A stretch of 59,996 nt of DNA, taken from Symbiobacterium sp. (GTDB lineage: Bacteria; Bacillota; Sulfobacillia; UBA995; UBA9673). The notes below the pieces were generated by a model that had not been told where the DNA came from, did no database searches, and saw only the letters and a program-made list of their open reading frames with translations. The first letter of the stretch is position 1. Each line of letters opens with the position of its first letter. The stretch spans positions 1 through 59,996 of the forward strand of contig DYFB01000017.1 in NCBI GenBank assembly GCA_020725405.1, given 5' to 3'. The translations under genes were made by a program, and so were the position numbers. Shown here one piece after another: positions 19,147 through 27,933 of this stretch.

Positions 19147-20985
19147 CTAGCCCTGCCCTCCGGTCGCCGCCCCCTCCTTCTGCATGAAGTCGATAAGCCT
19201 GGTGAGGATGACCTTGGTCTCGGCGGTCGTCTCCCCGAGGAGCCCGGCTATCTCCTGAGCGACCTTCATCTGCTTGGAGATGACCTCGCGGGCCCGCCCG
19301 ACGGTCTCGCTCCTCAGCTCCTCAAGCTGCTGGCGCTGGCTGGCCGCTGCCGTGTGGTCGATGAAGATGCCGACCACCGCATCGCGCTTCCCAAGGTGGA
19401 AGATGGTCTGCTGGGTGAGGAGCCCGCGGTCGGGGTAGGCCGCCTCGGTCTCGACCGTCGTCCGGTCCCGGAGGACCGCCCGGAACGTCGCATCGTCGAT
19501 GATCTCGCCGATGGGCCGGCCGGAAAGGTCCTCGTCGTGCCCCATTCGGAACATCGCTCGGAAGGCGCCGTTGGCGTCGAGGATTCTGAGGTCGCGGTCG
19601 ACCGCGACCACGCCGAAAGGCGACGAGGCGATCACGAGGTTGGAGACGGACTCGGCCATCTCGCGCATGTGGGGCATGCACATGTCCAGCTCGGCCATAC
19701 CCTGGTGGACGGCCACGGCCTTATCCCGGCAGGTCGCGTACCCGCAGACCCCGCAGTTAAGCTCGTCCTCCGGCCCGGTCTTACCGATGCGGGCCAGAAT
19801 CTCCCGTATCTCGGCCTCGGTGGGTCCCTCCCGGGGCGGACAGCGGTCGCGGTAGGTCCGGTGGAGGTCGGCGTCCGGGAGCTCCGGTCGGCCGGTGCCG
19901 GGCCCGGACCTTCCGGCCCGCTCTCTCCGGCGGGTCTCGACGAAGCCGAGGAGCCTCTGCCGCCGGACGGCCGGGCTCGTCCCGTCCTCCGGCATGGCCG
20001 GCCCGGCGACGCAGCCTCCCCGGCAGGCCAGCATCTCGACCAGGCGGATACCCTCGAGCCCGGACGCCCGAGAGTCCGGTGCGGCCGCGGACAGGGCGGC
20101 GAGGAGCTCCCGGCAGGACTCCATGCCGCTCACGGCGAGCCACCTACCTGAGAGCAGGTCGGTGGGAAGAGCGGCGGTGCGGAAGGCCCCGCCTTCCACC
20201 GGGAAGAGCGGGGCGACCTCCGGCCAGTAGCCGTCGAACTCGGACGGGTCCGCGCCGGGAAGGCCAAGACCCTCCTCGACGAGCCAGTCCGAGAGCTCCT
20301 CGAAGGTCAGGGCGGCGTCCACCGCCCCGGCCACCTCCGGCCGCTCGGCCTCGTCCTTCTTGGCCACGCACGGCCCGACGAAGACGACCCGGACCCCGGG
20401 CCTGGACCTCTTGAGGGCCCGGCCGTGGGCGATCATCGGCGAGACGACGGTCGAGGCGTACCTGACGGCCGCGGGGTAGGTGGTTTCCATGAGGTTGACG
20501 ACCACGGAGCACGACGTGGTGATGAGCGGCCGTGGGCCGCCCGGCGCGCCGTCCTCGTCCCCGAGCTCCCGCCGGAGAGCGAGCGAGACAAGCTCGGCTC
20601 CGACCGCCGTCTGCTCGACGGCGGCGAACCCGAGGGCTCGGAGAGCCCCCACCACCCGCAGGGGCTCATCGAGACCGAAAGCGGCGGCGAAGGACGGGGC
20701 CAGGCTGGCCACGACCGTCTCTCCGGCTTCGAGCCATTTCCGCACGCGGTGAGCGTCCGGCCGCACTTTCTTGGCCTTCTGGGGGCAGACCCGGAGGCAC
20801 TCACCATCGAGAATGCAGCGCTCCTTGACGACTTCCGCGTGGAGGGCCCGGCCGCCGGCCGTCGCCGTCTCGGGCCGGCTCTCGGCCAGCCGTATGCGGA
20901 TGGCCTTGACCGGGCAGGCCCGCACGCACTTGTAGCAGTCCTTGCATTTGGCCTCGATGGTGGTGATGATGGGCACAACCGCCAC
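19147..20985 (-). CDS. Sensory [FeFe]-hydrogenase-like protein: N-terminal 2x[4Fe-4S], H-cluster-like domain, 4Fe-4S domain, PAS domain
   Basis: CKDCYKCVRACPVKAI, CILDGECLRVCPQKA; TTSCSVVVNLMETTYP, VGPCVAKKDEAER, VEMLACRGGCVAGP (L1/L2/L3-like); NCGVCGYATCRDKAVAV; PAS SSPFGVVAVDRDLRILDANGAFRAMF. Confidence 0.88.
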   Translation of the reverse strand: MAVVPIITTIEAKCKDCYKCVRACPVKAIRIRLAESRPETATAGGRALHAEVVKERCILDGECLRVCPQKAKKVRPDAHRVRKWLEAGETVVASLAPSFAAAFGLDEPLRVVGALRALGFAAVEQTAVGAELVSLALRRELGDEDGAPGGPRPLITTSCSVVVNLMETTYPAAVRYASTVVSPMIAHGRALKRSRPGVRVVFVGPCVAKKDEAERPEVAGAVDAALTFEELSDWLVEEGLGLPGADPSEFDGYWPEVAPLFPVEGGAFRTAALPTDLLSGRWLAVSGMESCRELLAALSAAAPDSRASGLEGIRLVEMLACRGGCVAGPAMPEDGTSPAVRRQRLLGFVETRRRERAGRSGPGTGRPELPDADLHRTYRDRCPPREGPTEAEIREILARIGKTGPEDELNCGVCGYATCRDKAVAVHQGMAELDMCMPHMREMAESVSNLVIASSPFGVVAVDRDLRILDANGAFRAMFRMGHDEDLSGRPIGEIIDDATFRAVLRDRTTVETEAAYPDRGLLTQQTIFHLGKRDAVVGIFIDHTAAASQRQQLEELRSETVGRAREVISKQMKVAQEIAGLLGETTAETKVILTRLIDFMQKEGAATGGQG

Positions 20986-20992
20986 CGTCCCT

Positions 20993-21070
20993 CCGCGAGC
21001 CTCGCCCGAGCCCCGCCCTTCCGCGAGCCTCGCCCGAGCCCCGCCCTTCCGCGAGCCTCGCCCGAGCCGC
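20993..21070. repeat. Tandem repeat, 28-bp unit (CCGCGAGCCTCGCCCGAGCCCCGCCCTT), about 2.7 copies
   Basis: Unit starts at 20993, 21021 and 21049; it sits directly upstream of the hydrogenase-like gene. Confidence 0.93.
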
Positions 21071-21113
21071 CGTCCGACGCCACCTCCGCCAGCCGAGCCG
21101 GCCGCGCCGGGCG

Positions 21114-21359
21114 CTAGAGCCGGGCCAGGACCTCTTCCTCAAAGAGACGCGGGACGTCCCGGGCGAAGACACCGAGGAAGAGGCGCTCGTCGATCCTGAC
21201 CGTCGTCCCCTCGGTGCACTGGTCCAGGCAGAAGCACCCCTTCAGCTCCACCCGGCCGGCGAGACCGCCCTCCTCGATGAGCCTCCTGAAGGTGCCGACG
21301 ACCTCCCCCGCTCCGCGCTTGAAGCAGGACGAGCCGACACAGACAGTCACCGTGACCAA
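21114..21359 (-). CDS. (2Fe-2S) thioredoxin-fold ferredoxin (NuoE C-terminal-like)
   Basis: VTVTVCVGSSCFKRGAGEVVGTFRRLIEEGG...VELKGCFCLDQCTEGTTVRID; four conserved Cys pattern. Non-ATG (TTG) start. Confidence 0.85.
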   Translation of the reverse strand: MVTVTVCVGSSCFKRGAGEVVGTFRRLIEEGGLAGRVELKGCFCLDQCTEGTTVRIDERLFLGVFARDVPRLFEEEVLARL

Positions 21360-21379
21360 GAATCGTCATCTCACTAACT

Positions 21380-21397
21380 TTGTGCTTCGCTTCACAA
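21380..21397. promoter_or_regulatory. Candidate Rex operator TTGTGCTTCGCTTCACAA
   Basis: 18 nt; minus strand TTGTGAAGCGAAGCACAA compared with the Rex consensus TTGTGAANNNNTTCACAA (two mismatches in one half-site), about 20 nt upstream of the 2Fe-2S/hydrogenase-like operon. Confidence 0.55.
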
Positions 21398-21522
21398 ATC
21401 GTTCAGCCCCAATCTACCAGCTCCCGCGGGCAGGGTCAAGTCGGAGGGCTACTCTACCAGCTTGTCCCAGGCAATCCCGGGTCGGACCGGGGGCATTCTA
21501 TAGCGGCGGACCAAAAGGAGGG

Positions 21523-21693
21523 ATGAGAGGCATGATCCTTAACTGCCGGAAGTGTGGAAACGTTTGGCCGGAGACCGTCCCCAAGGCCGTTCCACCCAAA
21601 CACTGCCCGAAGTGCGGGGCTCCGGACGTTGTCCGCGGCTCTTCCCCGTCTCCCGGGGGGACGCCCGGACCGACCGGCACAAGCCCGTGCTGA
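21523..21693 (+). CDS. Small zinc-ribbon (rubredoxin-like) protein
   Basis: MRGMILNCRKCGNVWPETVPKAVPPKHCPKCGAPDV; CxxC...CxxC; SD AAAAGGAGGG. Confidence 0.65.
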   Translation: MRGMILNCRKCGNVWPETVPKAVPPKHCPKCGAPDVVRGSSPSPGGTPGPTGTSPC

Positions 21694-21800
21694 CGCCGGC
21701 GGCAGCCCTGCGGGACTGCGGCGACGGTGGGGTTGTCACGAACGCCCCAGGCTGGTAGAATGGGTAGCGGCAAGACCAAACCTAATAGCGGAAGTCAGCT

Positions 21801-21938
21801 TCCTTCGGGGCCGGGTGAGGGCGAGAGCCCAATTCCCGACCGGCGGTGATGCCCCTTCGGGGACGAGCCCGCGAACCTCAGGGCCGATCCGGTGAGACTC
21901 CGGAGCCGACAGTAAAGTCTGGATGGGAGAAGGAAGGC
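21801..21938 (+). promoter_or_regulatory. FMN riboswitch (RFN element)
   Basis: TCCTTCGGGGCCGGGTGAGGG...AATTCCCGACCGGCGGTGATG...AGCCCGCGA...GATCCGGTGAGACTCCGGAGCCGACAGTAAAGTCTGGATGGGAGAAGG. Confidence 0.96.
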
Positions 21939-21972
21939 CTGGACTCAGCTTGCTCATGGCCGTTTTTCTCTT

Positions 21973-22010
21973 GCGCGCTCCGAAGGTACCCTTCGGGGCG
22001 CGCTCTTTCT
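21973..22010 (+). terminator. Intrinsic terminator of the FMN riboswitch expression platform
   Basis: GCGCGCTCCGAAGG-TAC-CCTTCGGGGCGCGC followed by TCTTTCT. Confidence 0.85.
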
Positions 22011-22051
22011 GGGGGCTGACGGACGCGATACCAACGGGAGGAGCCAGTCAG

Positions 22052-22678
22052 ATGTCCACCGCGAACCACGCCAGCACTCCAGCCGTCGCCCCCGAGGCCG
22101 CCCGGCGCGGGGGAGCCCAGAGCGCCGTCGCCACCGCGCCGGCGAAACCGGGTAGTCGCACCCGAGCGCTCGTGCGCATCGGAATGCTCGGAGCCGTCGG
22201 CTTCGCCCTGATGTTCACGGAGTTCGCCATCCCGGGTTTCCCGACGTTCCTCCAGTACGACCCCGGTGACGTCCCGGCCCTCATCGGCGGCTTCGCCATG
22301 GGACCCGTGGCCGGGGCCGCCGTGGCCCTGGTAAAGGGTCTTCTCTTCCTCATATCGGGCAAGGACGAGGCCGGCTGGCTCGGGACGGCCGCGAACCTCG
22401 CCTGCAGCCTATCCCTCGTCGTCGCGGCCGCTGTCGTCTACGCGCGCGTCCGGACGCGGAAGGGGGCCCTGCTGGGCCTCGGCCTCGGCGTCGTCTCCAT
22501 GGTCGCCGTGATGAGTGTCCTCAACTATCTCGTCTTTCTCCCGGCCTACGGCCTCCCGCCCGCGGCCGTCCCGGACGCCGTCCGCATGACCATGGGCTTC
22601 AACCTGGTCAAGGGAGTCCTGACCGCCACCCTGACTTTCATCGTTTACAAGAGGGTGAGCCCGCTCCTGCGGAGCTAG
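22052..22678 (+). CDS. ribU: ECF transporter S component, riboflavin-type (RibU)
   Basis: ALVRIGMLGAVGFALMFTEFAIPGFPTFLQYDPGDVPALIGGFAMGPVAGAAVALVKGLLFLI...; directly downstream of the FMN riboswitch. Confidence 0.93.
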   Translation: MSTANHASTPAVAPEAARRGGAQSAVATAPAKPGSRTRALVRIGMLGAVGFALMFTEFAIPGFPTFLQYDPGDVPALIGGFAMGPVAGAAVALVKGLLFLISGKDEAGWLGTAANLACSLSLVVAAAVVYARVRTRKGALLGLGLGVVSMVAVMSVLNYLVFLPAYGLPPAAVPDAVRMTMGFNLVKGVLTATLTFIVYKRVSPLLRS

Positions 22679-22754
22679 ACCGCTCGCCCGGGTCCGTCGC
22701 CCCGCCGTCCCGGCCGGCCGCCCGGGCGGGCGGCGTGACCGCGCCTCCCGCCCG

Positions 22755-24845
22755 CTAGGCGCCGGCCCCGGGCGGCGTCAGCGGGCCTCCCGTCCCGCCG
22801 CCCTCGCCCTCGCCGGGGTCGCGGGGCGGGAGGCCGAGCCGGTCCTCCTCTGACAGCTCGACCTCGACCCCGAGCTCCTCAGCCTTGGCCAGGAACTCGA
22901 GAACGGTGCTGATGACCTCGGCGTGCGACCAGGTCAGGGGAGCCACCGACAGGGGCTGGCCCGAGTAGGGGTGGAGCTGCTCGGGGAGGTGGCCGCCGGG
23001 CATGGCGTGGCTCCGGACCCACTCCAGGATGGAGAGGGCCACCTTGAGCTCGTCGGCCGTCCGCGCCTTGGCCGCATACCACCGCGCCACCCACAAGGTG
23101 CAGATGATCCAGGGGTTCCCGGGCACCCGCTCGACGTCGTCGCTCTTCTTGAAGTAGTAGTCGTTGGTGTAACGGGCCACTCCGCCCACGTCGGTGGACA
23201 CCCACAGGCGGTCCCGGACAAGCTGCATGGTCCGGACGACGCGCTCGTCGTCGGCGGGCAGGAGCCCGAAGAGGATGACCCCGAAGAGGCTGGCGTCGAG
23301 CGTGTAGTCGGGCGACAGGCCGGCCTCGGCGTTGACGTAAACCCCCCGGAGGAAGCGGCCGAGCTTCGAGTCGTACAGGTGTTCCAGGACCGCCTCCCTG
23401 ACCTCCTCTCCCGCCTCGCGCCAGCGCTTCGCGGCGGGGTCCCCGAAGAGCTCCCCGAAGTAGGCCGCAGCCAGGAGACCGGCGTAGGTCGCCGCGGCCG
23501 TATAGGTGAAGACGCCCTGCCGCTCTTCCCACAAGTCCCAGCTCGGACGGGGGAGCTTCGTCTCCGGGTCACGGTAGCCGGCCAGGAACTCCGCGGCCGG
23601 CTCCACCAGGGTCTGGTAGACGGAGTCGATGAACTCAACGTTGCGGTCGCACCGGAAGTGGTTGCCCAGGGCCCAGAGAACGCTCGCCGTCTCGTCCTCC
23701 TGGACAGGCAGGACGAACTCCGCCTTGGAGACCCACGGATGCCAGCTGGAGCCAACCGAGCCGTTGGGGTGATACTTGTGCCAGAGGAAGCCCTCCCGGC
23801 TAATCGCCCGCTCGCAGAAGCGGAAGAACCGCCGGGTGATGGCGTGGTACCCGGCGAGGTCGAGGGCGTAGGCGACCATGGCCCCGTCCCTCGGCCAGAC
23901 GTAGCTGTAATGGTCCCGGTTGTGGCGGAGGATGTCGGTGTCGTTGGCGGCCACGATGCCGCCCCTGTTATCGAGCTGGGTGCGGACCACGAGGACGCTC
24001 CTCTTGAAGAACGAGGCCAACTCGGGCGGAAGATGTCCGAGGCGCGCCTCCTCTCTCGACACCCAGCCGCGCCAGAAGGTTGCCGTTTCGGCGAGAAGCC
24101 GCTCGGGCCCGGCCGACAGGGCCAGGCCGTGGACAGCGCGGGCGCTGTCGAACCCTACTCCCGCGGCTATCCAGTAGTAGAGGGTCTCCGCCCCGCAGGG
24201 AGCGAGCTCGAGGTCGAACCCGATAGCGCTGTCAACCGACCCCTGGGAGATGAGATGCCCCTCGAGCTTCCCGTCCTCGGCGTCGCGCCAGGTCCCCTCC
24301 GCCCCGGCGAACCGCTTCCGGCCGGTGGAGAACTGGACGATGCCCCGCCCCGCGCCTTCCCCCGCCCCGGTTCCGACGCGACCGTCAATGATGAAGCAGC
24401 GGTTCCGCTTATAGTGGTAGATGGCCCGCAGGTCCGGGTCGAAGAGAGCCGTGTCTCCGATGTCCGACTCGTCGATGTTGAAGTCGTTGGCGAAGAAGAC
24501 CCTCACCGCCCGGGAGTCGGCCCGGAGGTTCTCGACCTTGACCTTCTTCATGTAGAGGTCGGAACGGTAGTGGACGGCGTCGTTCACCGTTAGGCGGAGG
24601 CCGACGGTCTCGTTCTCCGCGACGCAGTGGGTGACCAGGGTATCGGGGAGGAAGTCGAGGCTCTTGGACCAGCTCGGCTCGTCTATCCAGGTGAAGTGGC
24701 CGTCGGACCAGAACCCCATCATGTTCCGCCTGCCCTCGATCTGGTTCATCATCCCGACGTAGGGGTAGTAGAGGTCCCGCATCACGAGGTCGCCGTCAAG
24801 GTTGACGAGGAGGTTCCCGTTGCCCACGCTCAGTGGTCTCGGCAC
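22755..24845 (-). CDS. Glycoside hydrolase family 15-like (glucoamylase/trehalase-type)
   Basis: GNGNLLVNLDGDLVMRDLYYPYVGMMNQIEG...RDHYSYVWPRDGAMVAYALDLAGY...YTAAATYAGLLAAAYFGE...YFKKSDDVERVPGNPWIICTLWVARW. Confidence 0.9.
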   Translation of the reverse strand: MPRPLSVGNGNLLVNLDGDLVMRDLYYPYVGMMNQIEGRRNMMGFWSDGHFTWIDEPSWSKSLDFLPDTLVTHCVAENETVGLRLTVNDAVHYRSDLYMKKVKVENLRADSRAVRVFFANDFNIDESDIGDTALFDPDLRAIYHYKRNRCFIIDGRVGTGAGEGAGRGIVQFSTGRKRFAGAEGTWRDAEDGKLEGHLISQGSVDSAIGFDLELAPCGAETLYYWIAAGVGFDSARAVHGLALSAGPERLLAETATFWRGWVSREEARLGHLPPELASFFKRSVLVVRTQLDNRGGIVAANDTDILRHNRDHYSYVWPRDGAMVAYALDLAGYHAITRRFFRFCERAISREGFLWHKYHPNGSVGSSWHPWVSKAEFVLPVQEDETASVLWALGNHFRCDRNVEFIDSVYQTLVEPAAEFLAGYRDPETKLPRPSWDLWEERQGVFTYTAAATYAGLLAAAYFGELFGDPAAKRWREAGEEVREAVLEHLYDSKLGRFLRGVYVNAEAGLSPDYTLDASLFGVILFGLLPADDERVVRTMQLVRDRLWVSTDVGGVARYTNDYYFKKSDDVERVPGNPWIICTLWVARWYAAKARTADELKVALSILEWVRSHAMPGGHLPEQLHPYSGQPLSVAPLTWSHAEVISTVLEFLAKAEELGVEVELSEEDRLGLPPRDPGEGEGGGTGGPLTPPGAGA

Positions 24846-24910
24846 TGCGGACGACCTCCCCACGTGAGCTCCCGCTCGGACCTTCCGGGCCGGTCGGCCG
24901 CCCGGCCCGC

Positions 24911-24956
24911 CGGAAGACCTGTCCCCCGGAAGACCTGTCCCCCGGAAGACCCCTTA
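24911..24956. repeat. Tandem repeat, 16-bp unit (CGGAAGACCTGTCCCC), about 2.7 copies
   Basis: CGGAAGACC recurs at 16-bp spacing upstream of the GH15 gene. Confidence 0.9.
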
Positions 24957-25094
24957 GCAGTATAACGCGGGGGAGCGGAAGGTATTTTAGACTCGTGCCT
25001 TTGGACCGCTCCTCCGCCCCTCGGCAGGCCCCCGGACGACCTTCGGGTCGGCCGGTTTCGGCGGAGGTGCTCTACCTGCAGGGGGGCTAGACTC

Positions 25095-25832
25095 ATGAGT
25101 GGCTGGCTGCTCCTCGCGGCCATCCTGGCCGTCGCTGTCATCGGGTGGCTCGTCTACTCAACCTGGCGGACTCGCAGCGTGCGGCCCGCCCCGCGGCCCG
25201 AAGACCGCCCGGACCGGCCGGTCCGCGGGGTCGTGGCCGACGTGGAGTTCTCGAGCGAGACCTTCGTCCCGCCGGAGGTCGACTCCCTGGGCACCGAACC
25301 GGACCGGCCGACCGAGCCCGTCCCGCCCCGGCGTCCTCCCCTGGCCGTCCCCGGGTGGGAGCATCCTCTCCCGTGGTCGTACGGAGAGACCCGCCTCGTG
25401 GCCCTGGTCCGCGACCCGTACTGGCTCTTCGCCTACTGGGAGATAACCGGCGACGTCCACCGCGCGGCCGAGGAGAGAGTCGGCCGCGAGGCCTGGTTCC
25501 ACGCCCGCCCGGTCCTGAGGGTCCACGACGTCACCGGCGGCACCCACTACGACGTGGGGGTGGACGAGGAGGCCCGCAACTGGTATCTGAACGTCGGCCA
25601 GCCGGACCGCACCTGGTACCTGGAGCTCGGCCGGCTCACCGAGGCCGGCGAGTTCGTGATGCTGGCCCGGTCGAACCGGGTCCACACCCCGAGGGACATG
25701 CCCTCCGACGTCGTCGACCCCCGGTGGCCCCCGCTCCAGCGGACGGACGGGTTCTGGCCGGAGGGCATGCCCGGGTCGCCCGCTCCCGGCCTTCCGGGAA
25801 GCCCCGGCGCCCCGGGAAGCCGGTGGAGGTGA
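25095..25832 (+). CDS. DUF4912-type protein with N-terminal TM helix
   Basis: MSGWLLLAAILAVAVIGWLVYSTW...GETRLVALVRDPYWLFAYWEITGDVHRAAEE...VRVHDVTGG-type...GQPDRTWYLELGRLTEAGEFVMLARSNRVHTPRD. Confidence 0.85.
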   Translation: MSGWLLLAAILAVAVIGWLVYSTWRTRSVRPAPRPEDRPDRPVRGVVADVEFSSETFVPPEVDSLGTEPDRPTEPVPPRRPPLAVPGWEHPLPWSYGETRLVALVRDPYWLFAYWEITGDVHRAAEERVGREAWFHARPVLRVHDVTGGTHYDVGVDEEARNWYLNVGQPDRTWYLELGRLTEAGEFVMLARSNRVHTPRDMPSDVVDPRWPPLQRTDGFWPEGMPGSPAPGLPGSPGAPGSRWR

Positions 25833-25833
25833 G

Positions 25834-27501
25834 GTGACTGAAATGAGCGGCAGAGACCCGAAAGGCTACGTCGGACTCCTGCTCCACGCGCACCTCCCCT
25901 ACGTGCGCCATCCGGAACAGGACGGCATCCTCCCGGAGCGCTGGCTCTTCGAGGCCATCACCGAGTGCTACATCCCGCTCCTTCAGGTCTTCGAGAGGCT
26001 CACTCACGACGGGGTCCCGTTCCGCCTGGTCTTCTCGCTCACGCCGACCCTCCTCGCCATGTGGAACGACGAGCTCCTCCGCCGGCGCTATGAGCTGTAC
26101 CTCGACCGCATGCGCGAGCTCGCCGACCGGGAGGTCAGCCGGACCCGCCACGACCACCGCCTGGCCCCCGTGGCCCGGATGTACCGGGACCGTCTGAAGT
26201 GGGTCTCCGGTGTCTACGCCGACTCCTACCGGCGCGATCTCGTCGGGGCCTTCCGCCGCCTGGCCGAGGCCGGAACCGTCGAGCTGGCCACATCGGCGGC
26301 GACCCACGCTTTCCTCCCCCTGGTCGGGGCTCTACACCGCTCGGCAATCGAGGCCCAGGTCGAGTTCGGGCTGAGGCTCTTCCGGCGCCTCTTCGCCCGG
26401 GACCCGGCCGGGTTCTGGCTTCCGGAGTGCGGCTACCGGCCCGGGCTCGACCAGGTCCTCACGGAGAAGGGTCTTTCCTGGACCTGCCTCGAGGCCCACG
26501 GCGTCCTCTTCGCCTCGCCCAGGCCGCGCTACGGGGTCCACGCCCCCGTCGTCACCCCGGCGGGGGTGGCCGTCTTCGGGCGCGACCCGGAGAGCTCGAA
26601 GCAGGTCTGGTCGGGGAAAGAGGGCTACCCGGGGGACCCCTGGTACCGGGAGTACTACCGGGACATCGGCTACGACCTCGACGACTACGACTACCTCCGC
26701 CCCTTCCTCGCCCCCGACGGCTCGAGAACCCATACCGGTTTCAAGTACCACCGGGTCACCGGACCCGGCGACCACAAGGAGGTCTACGAGCCTGACCGGG
26801 CTTACGAGAGGGCGGACGTGCACGCCGGTCACTTCATGTGGGCGAGACAGAAGCAGGTGGAGTGGCTCGCGGGCCTCTTCGACCGGAGACCGTTCGTCCT
26901 GGCCCCGTACGACGCCGAGCTCTTCGGCCACTGGTGGTTCGAGGGACCGACGTTCCTCGAGCTCTTCCTCAGAAAGCAGGCCTACGACCAGAAGGACTTC
27001 CGCCTGGTCACGCCGACGGACTACCTCGCCGAGCACCCGGTGAACCAGCCGTCCCAGCCCATCGAGTCCAGCTGGGGCTGGAAGGGCTACAACGAGGTCT
27101 GGCTGCAGGGCCGGAACGACTGGATATACCGGCACCTGCACAAGGCCGCCGAGGTGATGGAAGGCCTCGTCGCCGGTTTCCCGGCACCCGGTCCCCTCGA
27201 GCTGCGGGCCCTGAACCAGGCGGCTAGAGAGCTCCTCCTGGCCCAGGCGAGCGACTGGCCTTTCATGATGCAGTCAGGGGGGATGGACGCCTACGCCCGC
27301 CACCGCTTCACCCATCACCTCGGGTGGTTCCTGGCTCTCGCCGGGCAGCTCCGGGAGGGCCGCATCGACGGGCGGTGGCTGGGCGAGCTCGAGCGGTCGG
27401 ACAACCTCTTCGGGGACCTCATCGACTACCGCGTCTTCGGCTACCGGGCCTGGCCGCCCGCCCCCCAGGCCCTCGTCCGCGCTCCAGCCGCCGGGCGCTA
27501 G
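25834..27501 (+). CDS. GH57-family 1,4-alpha-glucan branching enzyme-like protein
   Basis: GYVGLLLHAHLPYVRHPEQDGILPERWLFEAITECYIPLL...GFWLPECGYRPGLDQVL...YDAELFGHWWFEGP...ASDWPFMMQSGGMDAYARHRFTHHL. Confidence 0.93.
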   Translation: MTEMSGRDPKGYVGLLLHAHLPYVRHPEQDGILPERWLFEAITECYIPLLQVFERLTHDGVPFRLVFSLTPTLLAMWNDELLRRRYELYLDRMRELADREVSRTRHDHRLAPVARMYRDRLKWVSGVYADSYRRDLVGAFRRLAEAGTVELATSAATHAFLPLVGALHRSAIEAQVEFGLRLFRRLFARDPAGFWLPECGYRPGLDQVLTEKGLSWTCLEAHGVLFASPRPRYGVHAPVVTPAGVAVFGRDPESSKQVWSGKEGYPGDPWYREYYRDIGYDLDDYDYLRPFLAPDGSRTHTGFKYHRVTGPGDHKEVYEPDRAYERADVHAGHFMWARQKQVEWLAGLFDRRPFVLAPYDAELFGHWWFEGPTFLELFLRKQAYDQKDFRLVTPTDYLAEHPVNQPSQPIESSWGWKGYNEVWLQGRNDWIYRHLHKAAEVMEGLVAGFPAPGPLELRALNQAARELLLAQASDWPFMMQSGGMDAYARHRFTHHLGWFLALAGQLREGRIDGRWLGELERSDNLFGDLIDYRVFGYRAWPPAPQALVRAPAAGR

Positions 27502-27933
27502 CCTACCCGCCCGCCAGCCGCGGTCGTCACCATCGGGACAGCCGGCCTCGATGCCGCCCATGACCTCAAAGACGCCGGCGATCTTCGGGTCGTCCAGGAG
27601 GAGGTACGAGCCAAGCGCCGCCCAAGTAGGTACCGGCTGCGGGTGCGCCACGGCCGCCCGCATCATCATCCAGGAGCAGACGCTTTCCTTGCCTTGACAA
27701 CCGGTCACCTCTGTAAGCACATAGCGGTGACGGCGGCTGACATCCTAATCCGCGACGGCCTGTGTCTGATAGAGCATGCCCCAAAATGAGGTAGGGGGCT
27801 CAAGCTCGCCGGTCTAGAGGTCAGGACACCTCCGTGCCAGCGCTCGAGGAGCAATCGTCCCGACCCTCGGTACCTGTCAGGCCTGGGGGCTGGGGCCACG
27901 GCGATGGTCAGGGCCCTGTGCGGTAGACTGCGC

